From NCBI GenBank assembly GCA_023375785.1, contig SZWC01000095.1, positions 388,277-452,276 of the forward strand: a stretch of DNA of 64,000 nucleotides, given 5' to 3'. Within the stretch, counting starts at the first letter, position 1. Every line of letters starts with the position of its first letter. Shown here piece after piece: positions 47,930-60,246 of the stretch. Under the pieces are notes generated by a model. The model made no database searches. It was given only the letters and a program-made list of their open reading frames with translations, and was not told the origin of the DNA. A program made the position numbers and the translations under genes. This DNA comes from Penium margaritaceum (lineage: Eukaryota > Streptophyta > Zygnematophyceae > Desmidiales > Peniaceae).

Positions 47930-49560
47930 GCGAAAATCATCGGCTCCAAGTGGATCTTTAAGAAGAAGCTCACTAGGGAGGGGAAGGTGGAGCGGTACAA
48001 GGCGCGGCTGGTCGCGAAGGGGTACGCCCAGCGAAAAGGAGAACACTACAACGAAACCTTCGCGCCGGTGGCAAAGTTTGCCTCCATTCGCTCCATCCTC
48101 TTGGTGGCGACGGCGCGCGACTACGAAGTCCACCAAATGGATGTAAAAACCGCATTTGTCATCGGCAACCTGGACAAGGAGGTCTACATGGAGGTGCCGG
48201 AAGGGGTGGACGCGTCGCCGGGGAAGGTGTGCCGGCTTCGCAAGGCACTCTACGGGCTCAAGCGAGCGCCACTCATGTGGTACCTGAAAATGGACGGCTT
48301 CATGGCCGAGCTTGGCTTCAAGCGCTGCGAGGAGGATCACAGCGTGTACGTGCAAAAGCAGCTGGGGTTGCACCAGATTGTGGTCCTCTATGTGGATGAC
48401 CTCATCCTCGTGTCATCGGACATGGAGGATTTGGTGACCGTGAAGCGGCAGCTGGGCGGTCAGTTCAAAATGACCGACATGGGCGAGCTCGAGTACTACC
48501 TCGGCGTCGCCATCAAGAGGGACCGCAAAGCACGCACGCTGGAGATGGGGCAGGCAAAGAATGTGCAAGAGGTGCTCCGCCGCTACAACATGGAGGAGTG
48601 CAACCCCATCGGCACACCCATGACCACCACATGTGAGTTGAGCTCGAGCATGGGCCCGAGCACGGACGAGGAGAAGGAGTAGATGGCAGGTGTGCCATAC
48701 AAGTCCGCGGTAGGGAGCATCATGTATGCCATGGTGGCGACGCGGCCCGACCTAGCCTTCGCGGAGGGCCAAATGAGCCGCTATGTTGCTGACCTCGGGC
48801 CGCTGCATTGGCAAGCGGTGAAGCAAATCCTCCNCCATCGGCACACCCATGACCACCACATGTGAGTTGAGCTCGAGCATGGGCCCGAGCACGGACGAGG
48901 AGAAGGAGGAGATGGCAGGTGTGCCATACCAGTCCGCGGTGGGGAGCATCATGTATGCCATGGTGGCGACACGGCCCGACCTAGCCTTCGCGGAGGGCCA
49001 AGTGAGCCGCTATGTTGCTGACCCCGGGCCGCTGCATTGGCAAGCGGTGAAGCGGATCCTCCGCTATCTCAAGGCGACAAAACAGTCGCGGCTCATGTTT
49101 GGAGGGGGAGCGCGTGATGACTTCCTTGAGTTGGTCAGCTACTCGGATGCCGACTGGGCTGGTGATGTGGATGACAGAAAATCAATGTCGGGGTACATGT
49201 TTGTGCTTGGTGGTGCAGCAGTTTCATGGGCAAGCATGAAGCAGGACTGCGTGGCGCTGTCCAGCACCGAAGTGGAGTACATCGCGCTCGTGGAAGCTAC
49301 AAAGGAGGCGGTGTGGCTGCGTCGGCTGTTAAAGGAGATCGGCGTGCCGCAAAGGAAGCCAACGGTGCTCAACGTTGACAACATGAGTGCCATCAGCCTG
49401 ACCCAGAATCCGATGTTGCACAGGAGGACCAAGCAGATCGAGATCCAGCATCACTATGCACGGGACTTGGTGGCGAAGGGAGATGTGGCTATTGTGCATT
49501 ATGGAACTAAGCGCATGCTCGCCGATGCCATGACCAAGGCACAGTCCAAGGACAGGCACA
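47930..49560 (+). pseudogene. Copia-A reverse transcriptase and RNase H region
   Basis: RT: IIGSKWIFKKKLTREGKVER, NETFAPVAKFASIRSILLVA, HQMDVKTAFVIGNLDKEVYM and the YVDD box near 48390. RNase H: SYSDADWAGDVDDRKSMSGY, CVALSSTEVEYIALVEATKE, IEIQHHYARDLVAKGD. The region contains the second N-flanked duplication (48606-49062). Confidence 0.85.
48606..49062. repeat. 228-bp duplication around N (probable assembly overlap)
   Basis: 48606-48833 and 48835-49062 are near identical with a handful of substitutions and are separated by a single N at 48834, as at 44512. Confidence 0.85.
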
Positions 49561-49655
49561 ACGCGAGCTGCATGGAGCTCGGATTGCGCTGTGAGGTTTA
49601 AAAATGCTACAGGTTCCAAAGACAGGGCATCAATGCTGTGGTGCAAGGGGGAGAT

Positions 49656-50359
49656 TGTTGACATGGTGTGCCCCTTTCCATGAGTGTCGTCGATCTTACT
49701 ACCTGGTTTGACCACTGAGGAGTGGTCGAACACCTGATCTGAATTTATATTTGGATTCCTTGGGTTTTTCCATGCAGGATCGAGCTTTGAATTGCTCGAT
49801 TAGCCTAGCCCAAAAAATGGGTGTTGGGTGGGTGGAATCTGGTACCCGCCATGGGTGGCGGGATATTCCACCACCATGGATCCGAGTTCATTCCTAATGG
49901 CCTCCAAATGCACCAGGGGCATGAATGAGGTGACCATAAGGACCTCCTTGACCAGGATGAACTTCTCCTTGACTTTTGGGCGAGGAAAGGCGCTTCGACA
50001 GGTCATCATCGAAGCGCCTCCCATTGCCTGGAGTGCAAGGCCAGGTGGGCGGCTCCACCAAGGGTTACTTTGACGGCCGTAGCAGGGGCTCTACTACTCC
50101 GTTTTGGGCGTGCTTGGATGCGTTGGAAATCTTAGATCACAGGTTATAAGGATCTGATGTAATCTCACTATACTAACTAACAAAAACGTGTTTCGACTCA
50201 GATCTACTGAATGCAACGTGTTCTGCCCACTCACATCCGTGATCCTTGTGCTCCACACTCTTCACCAATGGTGTCCATTGGCTGCCCCAAACCTTGGTAG
50301 TGTGAACCAATGAGAGCTAGGCATCCTTGAGGGTGCCTCCACACCCACTAGAGCCAACA
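49656..50359 (+). repeat. Copia-A 3' LTR
   Basis: 704 bp with 5-bp terminal inverted repeats TGTTG...CAACA, preceded by the polypurine tract GCAAGGGGGAGAT and followed by the TTGAC target duplication. Confidence 0.92.
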
Positions 50360-50425
50360 TTGACAGCATGCATCAGTGAGGGCATGACATCCTTGTGGGT
50401 GCCTCTACACCCACTAGTACCAACA
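50360..50425 (+). repeat. Copia-B 5' LTR, piece 3 (LTR end)
   Basis: Last 66 bases of the Copia-B 5' LTR, ending CCAACA, resuming after the Copia-A insertion with TTGAC. The wording matches the end of the Copia-A LTR (CACACCCACTAGAGCCAACA compared with CTACACCCACTAGTACCAACA). Confidence 0.85.
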
Positions 50426-50709
50426 AAGGGTTATGCACCCACATGCCTAGAAGGACCCTAGCTCTACCACTTTGACGCTACCACCATGCGCCATGACAAA
50501 GACCGAGTAAGAGGGCATCAGTAATGTCACAAATTTTTACATGAATCGCTTCCCCTTGTAGAGGTGGCATTTTGAGTTCTACCTTGATGATAAGGTAGAA
50601 CTCACCAAGCGGTCCTTGTGGGTGCCTCTACACCCACTAGTACCAACAAAGGGTTATGCACCCACATGCCTAGAAGGACCCTAGCTCTACCACTTTGACG
50701 CTACCACCA
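50390..50709. repeat. 97-bp exact direct repeat with hairpin between the copies
   Basis: 50390-50486 and 50613-50709 are identical by eye and include the LTR end, primer-binding site and leader of Copia-B. Between them lies a perfect inverted repeat, GAGTTCTACCTT (50574-50585) and its reverse complement (50592-50603), with a 6-nt loop. The second copy begins 10 bases after the hairpin. Exact identity inside an otherwise decayed element implies a recent local duplication. Confidence 0.88.
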
Positions 50710-53700
50710 AGCGACACATGATAGTGGCCAACGACAAAATAAAGTTGGATATAAACAAAGACAATGTTTGCATTGAGTCTGTAGCAATCAGGAAAGGCGT
50801 TCTGACGTGTTCTGCATGCCCAACTTTGGGGCAAACCTGTTTCCAGTGAGGTGCCTTACCGACAAGAAGGAGGCCATCATCTAAAAGGAGGAGGAAGGCA
50901 AGGTGATTGCATGTGGAAAGAGGGAGGAGGACCTGTACCTTCTCCCCACCAAGTTTCTTGCCGATGCGGTGAGAACCGACGCCGCTCAGCTCGTGACGGA
51001 AGCCTGGACCTATGGCACCATTGCCTCTGCCACATTGCACCCGCAATAGCGAAGGAGATGGCTAAGAAAGAGGTGGTGCGGGGCTTGGATTTCAAGGGTC
51101 TCAAAGCAGCCAAGGAAGTTGTGTGTGAGCCCTGCATCATGGGGAAAGCTACAGGACAACCTCTTGTAGGAAAGGAGATGCACACAACAATACGTTGGAG
51201 TTTATGTACACCAATGTGTACGGACCATTTGAGATATCCATCAGCGACACTTACTACTTTGTGACGTTCATTGATGATCACAGCCGCAAGCTCTACCTCT
51301 ACATCATCAAGAGGAAGAGCGATGTCCTGTAATACATGCAAGATTTTGTGGCGGCAGTGGAGCGAAAGCCGAAGCTGAAGGTGAAGGCGTTCCATAGCAA
51401 CAGTCCAGGTGAGTATGAGGGCTGCTTGGAGTGGATAAAGAGCAAGGGGATCAAGTGGCAGAAAACGACGCCACATTATCCGCACCAGAATGGTGTCGCC
51501 GAGAGGGAAAAACCGCACCTTTCTCGACATTGTCCGGTACATTTTGAGAAATGCCGGCCTCGTGCACTGGTAATGGGACGAGGCTCTGCAGACAACGGCG
51601 TACATCATGAACCTGACGCCAAAAGATATTGATTCCAAGGTGTGGAAGACGCCACAAGAGGAAAAGGATGAAGTCAACTGTGGCTCACCTCCACACATAT
51701 GGCTGCGTTGTACATGCTGTTGTGGAGGCATAGGAGGGCAAAGCAAGCACGACCCGCGGACTTCCCGGTTCATCATCGTTGGGTACAAGAGCGGGAGCAA
51801 GGCGTACCGGCTCTTTGACCCATGGAGGCAGCAGAGCGTAAAGAGTCACAATATCACATTCAACAAGGACAGCCGTTGAACGGACAAGGATGTGGGTCTC
51901 TCCAAGAGGGGGGAGTGGCTCCCACTCCTTGAGGGGGACACGACAGAGGAATCCAAAGAGGGTGACGTCTGAACAGCTCCAACCGGCGGGGACCAGCCGT
52001 GGGATGGAGAAGAGGCTGATTTGCATTCAGATGAGTCGGACAACGAGTCCAAAGCACCGGAAGCAGTGGAGTTTAACAAGGAGGAAGGAAGTGAGCCTGC
52101 ATCTCCATGATCCTCAAGAGAGGGGGAGCAGGCCAGCAACGTGAGTGGTGTTGTAAGAAGACAGCAACAGCAGTAGTAGCAGCAGCAGCCTTGGAGAAGT
52201 AAACGAGCAAGGTTGACGCCAAAAAAGTATGATGTAGCCAAGGGAATCTGGACTGGGTTCGCTCAAGTCTTCTTTGCATAAGAGGAGCCTGAGACCGTCA
52301 AGGAGGCATTGCAAAAAAAGGATGGGTCTGAGTGGGAGGGAGCTATTAACTCTGAGCTCACCGCCCACGAAGAGAATACAACTTGGGAGCTGATTGACAG
52401 ACGAGGCGGTGACAACATCATTGGCTCCAAGTGGATCTTAAAAAGAAGCTCACCAAGGAGGGGAAGGTGGAGCGGTACAAGGCACGGCCGGTGGTAAAGG
52501 GATACGTCCAACGGAAGGGTGAACACTACAAAAAACTCTTCGCACAGGTGGCAAAGCTTGCCTCAATCCGCACCATTCTGTCGCCACGGAGAGAACTCCG
52601 TGGCGACAGCGCATGACTACGGAGTCCACCACATGGATGTGAAAACTGTATTTCTCAATGATTACCTGGACAAGGAGGTCTACATGGAGATGCTGAAGTG
52701 GGTGGACCTGTCACTGGGGAAGGTGTGGCGGCTTTGCAAGGCTCTTTACGTGCTGAAGCAAGTGCTTCTCATGTGGTACCTGAAAATGGACAGCTTCATG
52801 GCCAAACTTGGCTTCAAGCGCTGCGAGGCAGGTCACAAATTTCATTTGCACAAGTAGCTGGGGTTGTATCAAATCCTACGTGGATGACCTCATCCTCGTG
52901 TCATGGACATGGAGGATTTGGTGAACCTGAACGGACAGGTGGACGGTCAGGTCAAAATGTCCAATATGGGAGAGCTCAATGAATGTCTTAGTGTCACCAT
53001 GAAGAGGGATCGCAAGGCATGCACGCTTGAGATGGGGCAAGCAAAGTACATGCAAGAGGTGTTGTGCCACTACAACATGCAGGAGTTCAACCCCATGATC
53101 ACCACATGTGAGCTGAGCTTGAGCATGGGGCCAAACACAAATGAGGAGGAGGAGGAGATGGCAGGTGTGTTGTACCACTCCACAGTGGGGAGCATCATGT
53201 ATGACATGGTGGTGACGCGAACCGACCTGGCCTGTGTGGGGAGTTGAGCAAGTTGCTATGTCGCTGACCCCGGGATGCTGCATTTGCAAGCGTTGAATCA
53301 TGTACTGTGCTACCTCAAGGCGAAGAAACAATTGCGGCTTGTGTTCGGAGGAGGAGCGGGTGACCACTCCCTCAAGTTGGTCGGCTACTCCGATGTCGCT
53401 TGTGCTGGTGATGTAGATGACAGAAAATCAATGTCAAGGCATGTGTTTGTGCTTGGTGGTGCAATAATTTCATGGGAAAGCAAAAGGCAAGACTGTTTTC
53501 CACTGTCAAGCACCAAAGCAGAGTACATTGTACTTGCGAAAATTGTAAAGGAGGCGGTATGGCTGCGGCAGCTGCTCATGAAGATCGGGGTGCCGCAGAA
53601 CAATTCGACGGTACTTAATGTGAACAACATGAGTGCCATCAGCCTCACCCAGATTCCGGTGCTGCACAAGAGGAACAAGCACATCGAGATCCGGCATCAC

Positions 53701-53818
53701 TATGCACGCGACTTGGTGGTAAAGGGAGATGTAGGTATCATGCATTGTGGCACAAAGCGCATGCTCACCGACGCCATGACCAAGGCAAAGCCCAAGGACA
53801 GGCACAACGCAAGCTGCA
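50426..53818 (+). mobile_element. Copia-B internal region (old copy of the Copia-A family)
   Basis: The primer-binding site of the half-tRNA type is slightly decayed (GGGTTATGCACCCAC, 50428-50442). Parts in order: a trace of the gag start near 50495-50580, protease and pre-integrase near 50710-51150, integrase near 51200-51900, RT near 52240-53110, RNase H near 53250-53818. All are recognisable against Copia-A. It is broken in many places (well over ten) and clearly older than Copia-A. It stops at 53818 in the sequence CAAGCTGCA, where Copia-F begins; its remaining 3' end is found at 11795-12175 on the other strand. Confidence 0.87.
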
Positions 53819-54828
53819 TGTTGAAATTTTACATAACAGAATCTTTAGGAATCTTCAGATGCAGTTTCCTGAATGATCTGCTCTTCAATGCTTTGGTGAA
53901 TTGTTGGTGATAATCTCTTAGACACGTGTCACCACTCATATACACACAGGCACTCTTGCCTCAGTAATTCATTGACTATGCGATTCAAGAGTATGGGCTG
54001 AAGGCACGGTTACACGACTCGTCTCACAAGCTTTCCAACGGTACCAAGCTTGTTCGAAATGATCTCACACAGACAAAGTGATAACAAATGCAAACCTACG
54101 GCTACTTATCTGTCTGTACTAGCTAATAGCAGAAAAGAACAAGTGTTTACGTAGTCTGGTATCCTTGTGTCTTCCAGTTCTCAGTCAAAGGATCTCCCCG
54201 ACATGTTCGATGATCTCCGTTCATTGGCAGACCAAGGTTGGCGGATGCCCAGCGCCCTCGGTGCGATCCACGGACGAGATCGTCCGGATCTGCGGTAGCT
54301 CCCCATGGCCGTTGATCTTTCTCGGGCATTTGTCTCGAGAGGATCAAAAGGTCACACTTCTTGATTCAGCAATGGCTCCGATCATTCCACTGCCCTCGCA
54401 ATGATTCGTGATCACAGGATCCATCTTTAGAAAGAGCAATATCTTCCGCGTGCTCCTGTCCCCTGCCACGTCGCAGGCTCAGAGTCGAGAAGAGCTCACG
54501 CTCACACTCTCGCTTAGTTTGCTAGGCCACACACCCTGTTTGTCCAAATCCTGCCAAAACATACGGCTATCAGTACCGTGATCCAATCAGCTCTCCGGAG
54601 CTCTAAAAGGATGAGTAGAGTGGGTAGGGCTGCGGATGGATGGATCAGTGGGACGCCTAAAGAGGCCTGCCCATAGCCATACCATGCCCCGCCATGTAGG
54701 ATAGACAGGAGGGTTGAGAGAGAGAGGAATCTCTCTCTTGGCCCTCTTGTTTCCTTTTTTGTTGTTGTTGTGCCGAGCCCAGTGCATTGTTGGATCGAGG
54801 CGATCGGACGGCTGTCCTTTTTCCAACA
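53819..54828 (-). repeat. Copia-F 3' LTR (complete)
   Basis: 1010 bp on the minus strand, TGTTGGAAAAAGG...TTCAACA. The inner part 53819-54546 matches 60247-60976. The outer part 54571-54828 matches 12176-12439 (plus strand), not the sequence next to the 5' LTR. Bases 54547-54570 are in neither. Confidence 0.88.
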
Positions 54829-54976
54829 TTCCCCCCCTTGTCGATCAATCGCCGATGAGGTTGGAGCCGACAAGTGGAAAAAGGAAGAAGCACCCCCCAT
54901 GAAAGCAGAGCCGGGAAAATGGGGGTGAAAAAAGAGGTGCAGGGCAAGGCATGGGAATGCCCGGTGAAAGAGATCC

Positions 54977-55000
54977 CCCCCCCCCCCCCCCCCCCCCCCC
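54977..55000. repeat. Poly-C run
   Basis: About 24 consecutive C in the 3' non-coding part of Copia-F (poly-G on the element's sense strand). Length may be unreliable. A further G-rich word CCTCATATGGGGGG recurs at about 55456, 55588 and 55651. Confidence 0.9.
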
Positions 55001-58000
55001 GGGCCAACCGAGCCTCGTCAGAAAAAAAGGAGGTCCGGAACACCAAGAGGAACAAGACGCAGGGTGGACAGTGGGGTGGTGAGAATGTTTTAGCCCGGGC
55101 AACGCCCCGACGGCTGGGGAAAGACCGGACCGAGTAGCACACCCTGCCCGGACTCGGGGGAGGTGGCCACCTCCCGCTCGTCCGGCTCGAATGGTGAGCT
55201 AACAACGGTAGCCCACCCAACGGGGCCTGAAGACAGAAGAAGGATCGGACAGGATGTAACTGGAGAAGATTTGCAGTTGCGAACGATGTGCTCCCCGTCC
55301 CGAACAGGCCAGTGGGTGAGGACGTTGGCGTTTTGCGAGGACTGAGGTACGGGAGGAGAAGTAGAAGAGAGTGCAGACGCGAGGAGATGGAAGGAAAGGA
55401 AGAGGGAGTGCGCAGAGGAGGCAGAGGGGATGACGTCCCCGCGTCCGTCCCAATGCCTCATATGGGGGGGACGGAAGAGGGGAACAACCAGCAGCGGCAG
55501 GCAGAAGAAGAGGACGTAGAGTGGGAGCGGGCAGAAGCAAGAGAGGCGGGGAAGCGGTCTCACGCGACCTGTGTCCATGCCAACGCCTCATGTGGGGGGC
55601 ACGGAAACGGAAAGCGACGACGGCTCCACCGAGGACCATCTCCTTCCGTCCCAACGCCTCATATGGGGGGGGACAGAAAGAGAGAGCCGGGAACGAGCGG
55701 CAACGGAGGAAGAGCCGAGAAGGAGCAGCGCCGAGAGAAGTCAGGACGAGAAGAGAAGACCCAGGCAAGTGCAGAGATGAGCGTGGCGGTCGGCAGAGAG
55801 AGCTTTGGTGAAGATGTCAGCACTCTGATCAGCGGTGGGGAGGTAGTGCATGACGACCTTGCCTTCCGCGACGGCGTCTCGGACGTAGTGATACTACCGA
55901 CGGACGTGCTTGGTTTGATCATGGAGAACCGGATCTTCGGTGAGAGCGATGGCTCCTTCGTTGTCACAGTGAATGGGCGTGGGTTCAATTTGGTCAAACC
56001 CGAGCTCGCTCAGAAGCATGCGAAGCCAGAACGCCTCTCTTGTGCATTCACTTTCAGCAATGTATTCAGCTTCAGTAGAAGAGAGAGCGACAACAGAGTG
56101 CTTCTTGCTGCGCCAGCTGATGGGTCCATCATTGAGAAGGAAAACATACCCAGAGGTGGAGCGACTTGTGGTATGATCACCAGAGAGATTCGCATCACAG
56201 AAGCCCTGGAGAACATTGTTCCCAAAAGAGTAGCGGATAGCAAGAGAGGCGGATCCACGGAGGTAGCGAATGCTGCATTTGGCGGCCACGATGTGAGCAG
56301 CAGTAAGGCGTTGGCATCCTTGACTAAGAAGGCCGAAGGCAAAGAAAAGGTCAGGCCGCGTAGCCACAGAGGAGTACATCAAGTAGCCCACCATTCGTGG
56401 AAAAGCTTGGGTATCCTCCGAGGAGGCCAAAGGTGTGGCTGCTGTGACTGGTTTGGTAAGACCGTGATCCATGGAAAGTGGTGTAGTCTGTGGAGTGGAT
56501 GTACCAAGGTCAAAATTTTCGGCCACACGTTGGGCATAGGTGGCTTGAGTGAGCGTCACCTGGCCGTGCATTATGTCATAAGTGACTTGAATGCCGAGGT
56601 AGTACTTGAGGGGCCCTATGTCAGTCATTTTCAAAACGGCGAGACAGCTGCTGTTTGAGGGTATCCAGAACAGAGAGAGATGGACCAAACAGAATGAGGT
56701 CGTCCACGTAGAGAATAACGCCAAGAAGATTAGACCCTCCATGAAAGTACACTGAGTGGTCTGAATGAAGGCGTTGGAGACCTTGGACCAAGAAGAGTTC
56801 ATGAATCTTCAGGTTCCATTGTCGTGGCGCTTGCTTCAGGCCATACATAGACTTGTTGAGCTTGCAGGCGTGATCGGGTTTAACTGGAGAGATGAACCCC
56901 TCTGGTTGAGTGATGCAGATGATTTCGTTGAGGTCGCCATTGAGGAAGGCACTTCTAACGTCCATTTGATGGAGGTGCCATTTGTTGTTGGCGGCCAGAG
57001 ATAGGATCACTCTGATAGATGAGTACTTGGCTATAGGTGCAAATGTGTGTTGATAGTTTACCCCAAGAACTTGACTGTATCTGCGCGCAACGAGGCGGGC
57101 TTTGTAGTGATCAGGTGTGCTTGCATTGGTCAGCTTGGTTTTGAACACCCACTTACACGTGACAACAAGAGTGTTGGGTGGGCGAGGGACAAGATCCCAT
57201 GTGTGCTATTTTTTAAGTTGAGAGAGTTCCTCTTGAGCTGCGTGGCGCCATTGGTCGGCATCCGGGCGGCGCATAGCATCTTTGAAGCTGGTGGGATCCA
57301 CCACTTGTGTGAGTAGTGCTGTGTTATCAATGTCGTCGTCGGCTAGGATCTCAGTGGTTGACAGAAAACCAAGCTAAAGAAATGACGGAGGTCTTGTGAG
57401 TCAGGCAGACCGGCGTAGTCCTGCTTTTGAAACAGCTGACGTAGTGTTAGGGATGAATGTTTGTGGAGTAGCGGGAGCATCATGATGTTCCTCTGGAACC
57501 ACAGGAGGAAGTACACCAGCGTGGTCATCAGGTGTGGGGTTGACGGAGAATTCTTGAAGATTTGTCTCAATGTAGACAGTGGGCATGACTGCTGGTGGTG
57601 TTGCATCACGTGCTTGATTGAAGAAGCTTTCGTCGAAGATGGGTTGTCTGCTCCAAAACACACGTTTGGAGTCTGGGTCCCAAAGTCGGTAGATGTCGCG
57701 TGTCTCGTACCCAAGGAGGATGCAGACTTTTGATCGTGGATCAAGCTTTGAGCGTTCTTCTGGCCGGACCCAGGTGTGTGCTGTACATCTGAAAATACGG
57801 ATGTGTCCCAGATAGGGCTTGTTCCCGGTCCATGCTTTGTAGGGTGTTGATGCACCTGCAGGCAACTTTGCGGTAGGAAGACGATTTGTGATATACGCTG
57901 TAGTGTGAAGAGCTTCAGCCCAGAAAGCAGATGAAAGGCCAGCTGTGTGGAGCATGGTCCGAACTCGTTCAAGAAGAGTTTGATCCATCTGTTCTGCCTT

Positions 58001-60232
58001 GCCATTCTGTTGTGGGGTATATGGCACCGTGGTTTGTTGTTGAATGCCTCTCTTATCATAGAAGACTTTGAGGTTGCGGTTGACAAACTCGGTCCCGTTG
58101 TCAGTGCGGATTTTCTTGACTGTCAGGCTGATATCGTTTTCAACCTATCGAACCCAAGTTTTAATTGCTTCAATATCATCAGATTTGAAGCAGAGGATTC
58201 GGGTCCAGACCATATGCGTGTATTCATCCAAAATGACGAGGAAATAGTGCTTGTTGGAGAGAGAACCTTCCTTGATATAGCAGAGGTCCATGTGGACGAG
58301 TTCCAGGCACTCGTGGGTCCCATGTGACGGGAGGGCTCGGAAAGAGGCTCGATGTTGTTTGCCTGTGATACAGCCTCCGCACATGGGTGCTTCTCTGTCT
58401 TGCAATAGACTGGCCGGAAGATCACGAGCAACTGAATCTGCAGCCATTTTGGTTAGAGTTGAATAGCTGACGTGTGCCAGACGCTTGTGCCAAAGTTCTG
58501 TCGTGGTTGACGGAGAAGTTGTCTTTCCCGATGTAGGTAAAGAAGCCACAAAGGCCATCTCTTGAGTTTCTGAGTGTCTTGAAGGTTTTCTGGTGTCAAG
58601 GATGGTCAGGTTTCCCATTCGAGTGGCCACCGCTACCAGTTGAGATGTCTGGTTGTACACCTTGCAGTTCTTGTCAGTATCAAACACAACTTTGAAGCCT
58701 TTGTCGTTGAGCTTGGTAACAAAAAGAATACTTGCAGCGATGTCTGGGACATAAAGTATGTCTTCAAAAGTCCTGATTGCTGGCTTACCATTGCACTTAA
58801 TGCCGACCTTGACTATCCCTTGCCCATAGGCAGGGATAGTTCTCCCATCACCAAGGCAGACTTCTCGTGGTGTCAGGAAGCGTTTGAAGTTGATGAACCA
58901 GTCCTTTTTGCAAGTCATGTGTTTCGTGCAACCAGAGTCCATAATCCATGCCAAGATGCCAGCAGCCAAGAGAAGTGCGCTGTCAATGGAGCACATGGCC
59001 AATTCTTCAGTCACAAATTCCTCTTTTGCCAGAGTGTGATGTGCTGCATCTTCTGGTGCTGAGCCATAGGTTGAATGCTCTGGCTGTGCGGCTGACATGT
59101 CTTTGTCAGGCAGGATTGGTCCATCAGATAATTCCTATGCTTTTGAAGACCCTGTAAGAAAGGCGGCCACGGTGGACATGTAGGTCGTCAGCATTGCTTG
59201 ATGTGGCCGTCGAGAACCATCATGACGAGCAAAATTTGGACGTCGTTTAGGGCAGTCCATGGCAATGTGCCCCCTTTGCTTGCACGTCCAACACACTCGA
59301 TCATTTGGTGGAACAAAACCCCGTGGTGAGTGAGGAGTTGGTTGGTCTCTGCTGTTGAGGTGCGTAAGGGAGCCCTGACTGCCGTTACCATAGGATCCAA
59401 ACTTCTTTGTCCTTTGTCCCTAACATTTGGTCACGAGGCCAGTTTCACCTTCATTGTCCTTGACGTATTGTTCTTCAACCATCATTAGCTCTTTGACAGC
59501 CTTCTCTAGAGTCAGAGAATATGGTTGAATTCCAGGTGGTGCTGCTGCTGGTGCCGCTCCAGCGGCAGCACCAGGTGCTCCACCGGCGGCTCTTCCTTGT
59601 GCATCAATGGCTTGCTGCAGAGTTGTTCAAAGTTCAGCCAGTTGAGCATCAAAGGTCTTCCCTTGTTTCTGAAAAGTCTGAAGTCGGTTGATGGTGTCCT
59701 TGAATCTGGCAGGTAGTCCACAAAAAAGAGTTAGTTCTAGGACTCTTTCAGATATCACTTCTCCCATTGATGAAATGCGGCTGGCCAGATGTTTAAGATG
59801 GGACATGTGATCCTCCAGATGTGTTCCTTCTTCCATTTGTTGAGTGTGAAACTCTGTTAAGAGACTTCCCACTTCAAAATTGCTCCTTCTTTCATAACGA
59901 TTCTTCAGGGCCTTCCAAGCCTTCCTTGGATAGTTCGTTAGGTTTTTCTCTCTGATGATAAGCTTGAGTCGTTCTGTTAGATTCAGCACCAGAATTGAAA
60001 AGGCCTGATCACAACGCCGCTTCCAGCTGACTTGTTCTTTAGGTGACGCTCCTGCAGGTAATGTGTCAGTGGGAGGGTCGCAGACGCCTCCCCATAGGCC
60101 CTTGTTTAGAAAAAGCATCTCAATGTTGAATGCAAAGGTATGATATTCATCCCCGTCAAACGGCGCCACTTTGAAGTGATCTCCATCGTTGATGGTTGCC
60201 GCCATAGTTGCGTAGATCTGAAGATACCACCT

Positions 60233-60244
60233 GCTCTGATACCA
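60233..60244 (-). promoter_or_regulatory. Primer-binding site of Copia-F
   Basis: Perfect TGGTATCAGAGC on the minus strand, two bases from the LTR end (60247): 3'-end priming by initiator tRNA-Met. Confidence 0.9.
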
Positions 60245-60246
60245 AA

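Larger units (their letters stand above)
44103..50359 (+). mobile_element. Copia-A: best preserved Ty1/copia element, nested in the Copia-B LTR
   Basis: Flanked by TTGAC on both sides (44098-44102, 50360-50364). LTRs are 44103-45149 (which contains an assembly duplication around the N at 44512) and 49656-50359. Internal parts: primer-binding site 45152-45166; gag about 45217-46050 with a perfect zinc knuckle CYNCGKQGHYARNC; protease about 46050-46330; integrase about 46440-47360 with HRRLCHIA...CEPC, VHTDVCGP, RSDTGGEYEG and NGVAERANRTILN; a Gln-rich linker near 47650-47710; RT about 47930-48600 with VLYVDDLILV; RNase H about 49100-49560; polypurine tract GTGCAAGGGGGAGAT. It looks nearly whole, with about five apparent breaks, some of them next to an N gap. 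It is the youngest element in the window. Confidence 0.93.

Noticed and set aside
47513-48373. 286-codon minus-strand open frame
   Set aside because: Antisense to the Copia-A linker and RT; codon content reflects the GC-rich sense strand.
55288-56658. 456-codon plus-strand open frame
   Set aside because: It lies antisense to the Copia-F RNase H region and 3' non-coding part, shows no domain, and its N-terminal part is a low-complexity Arg/Glu/Gly tract.
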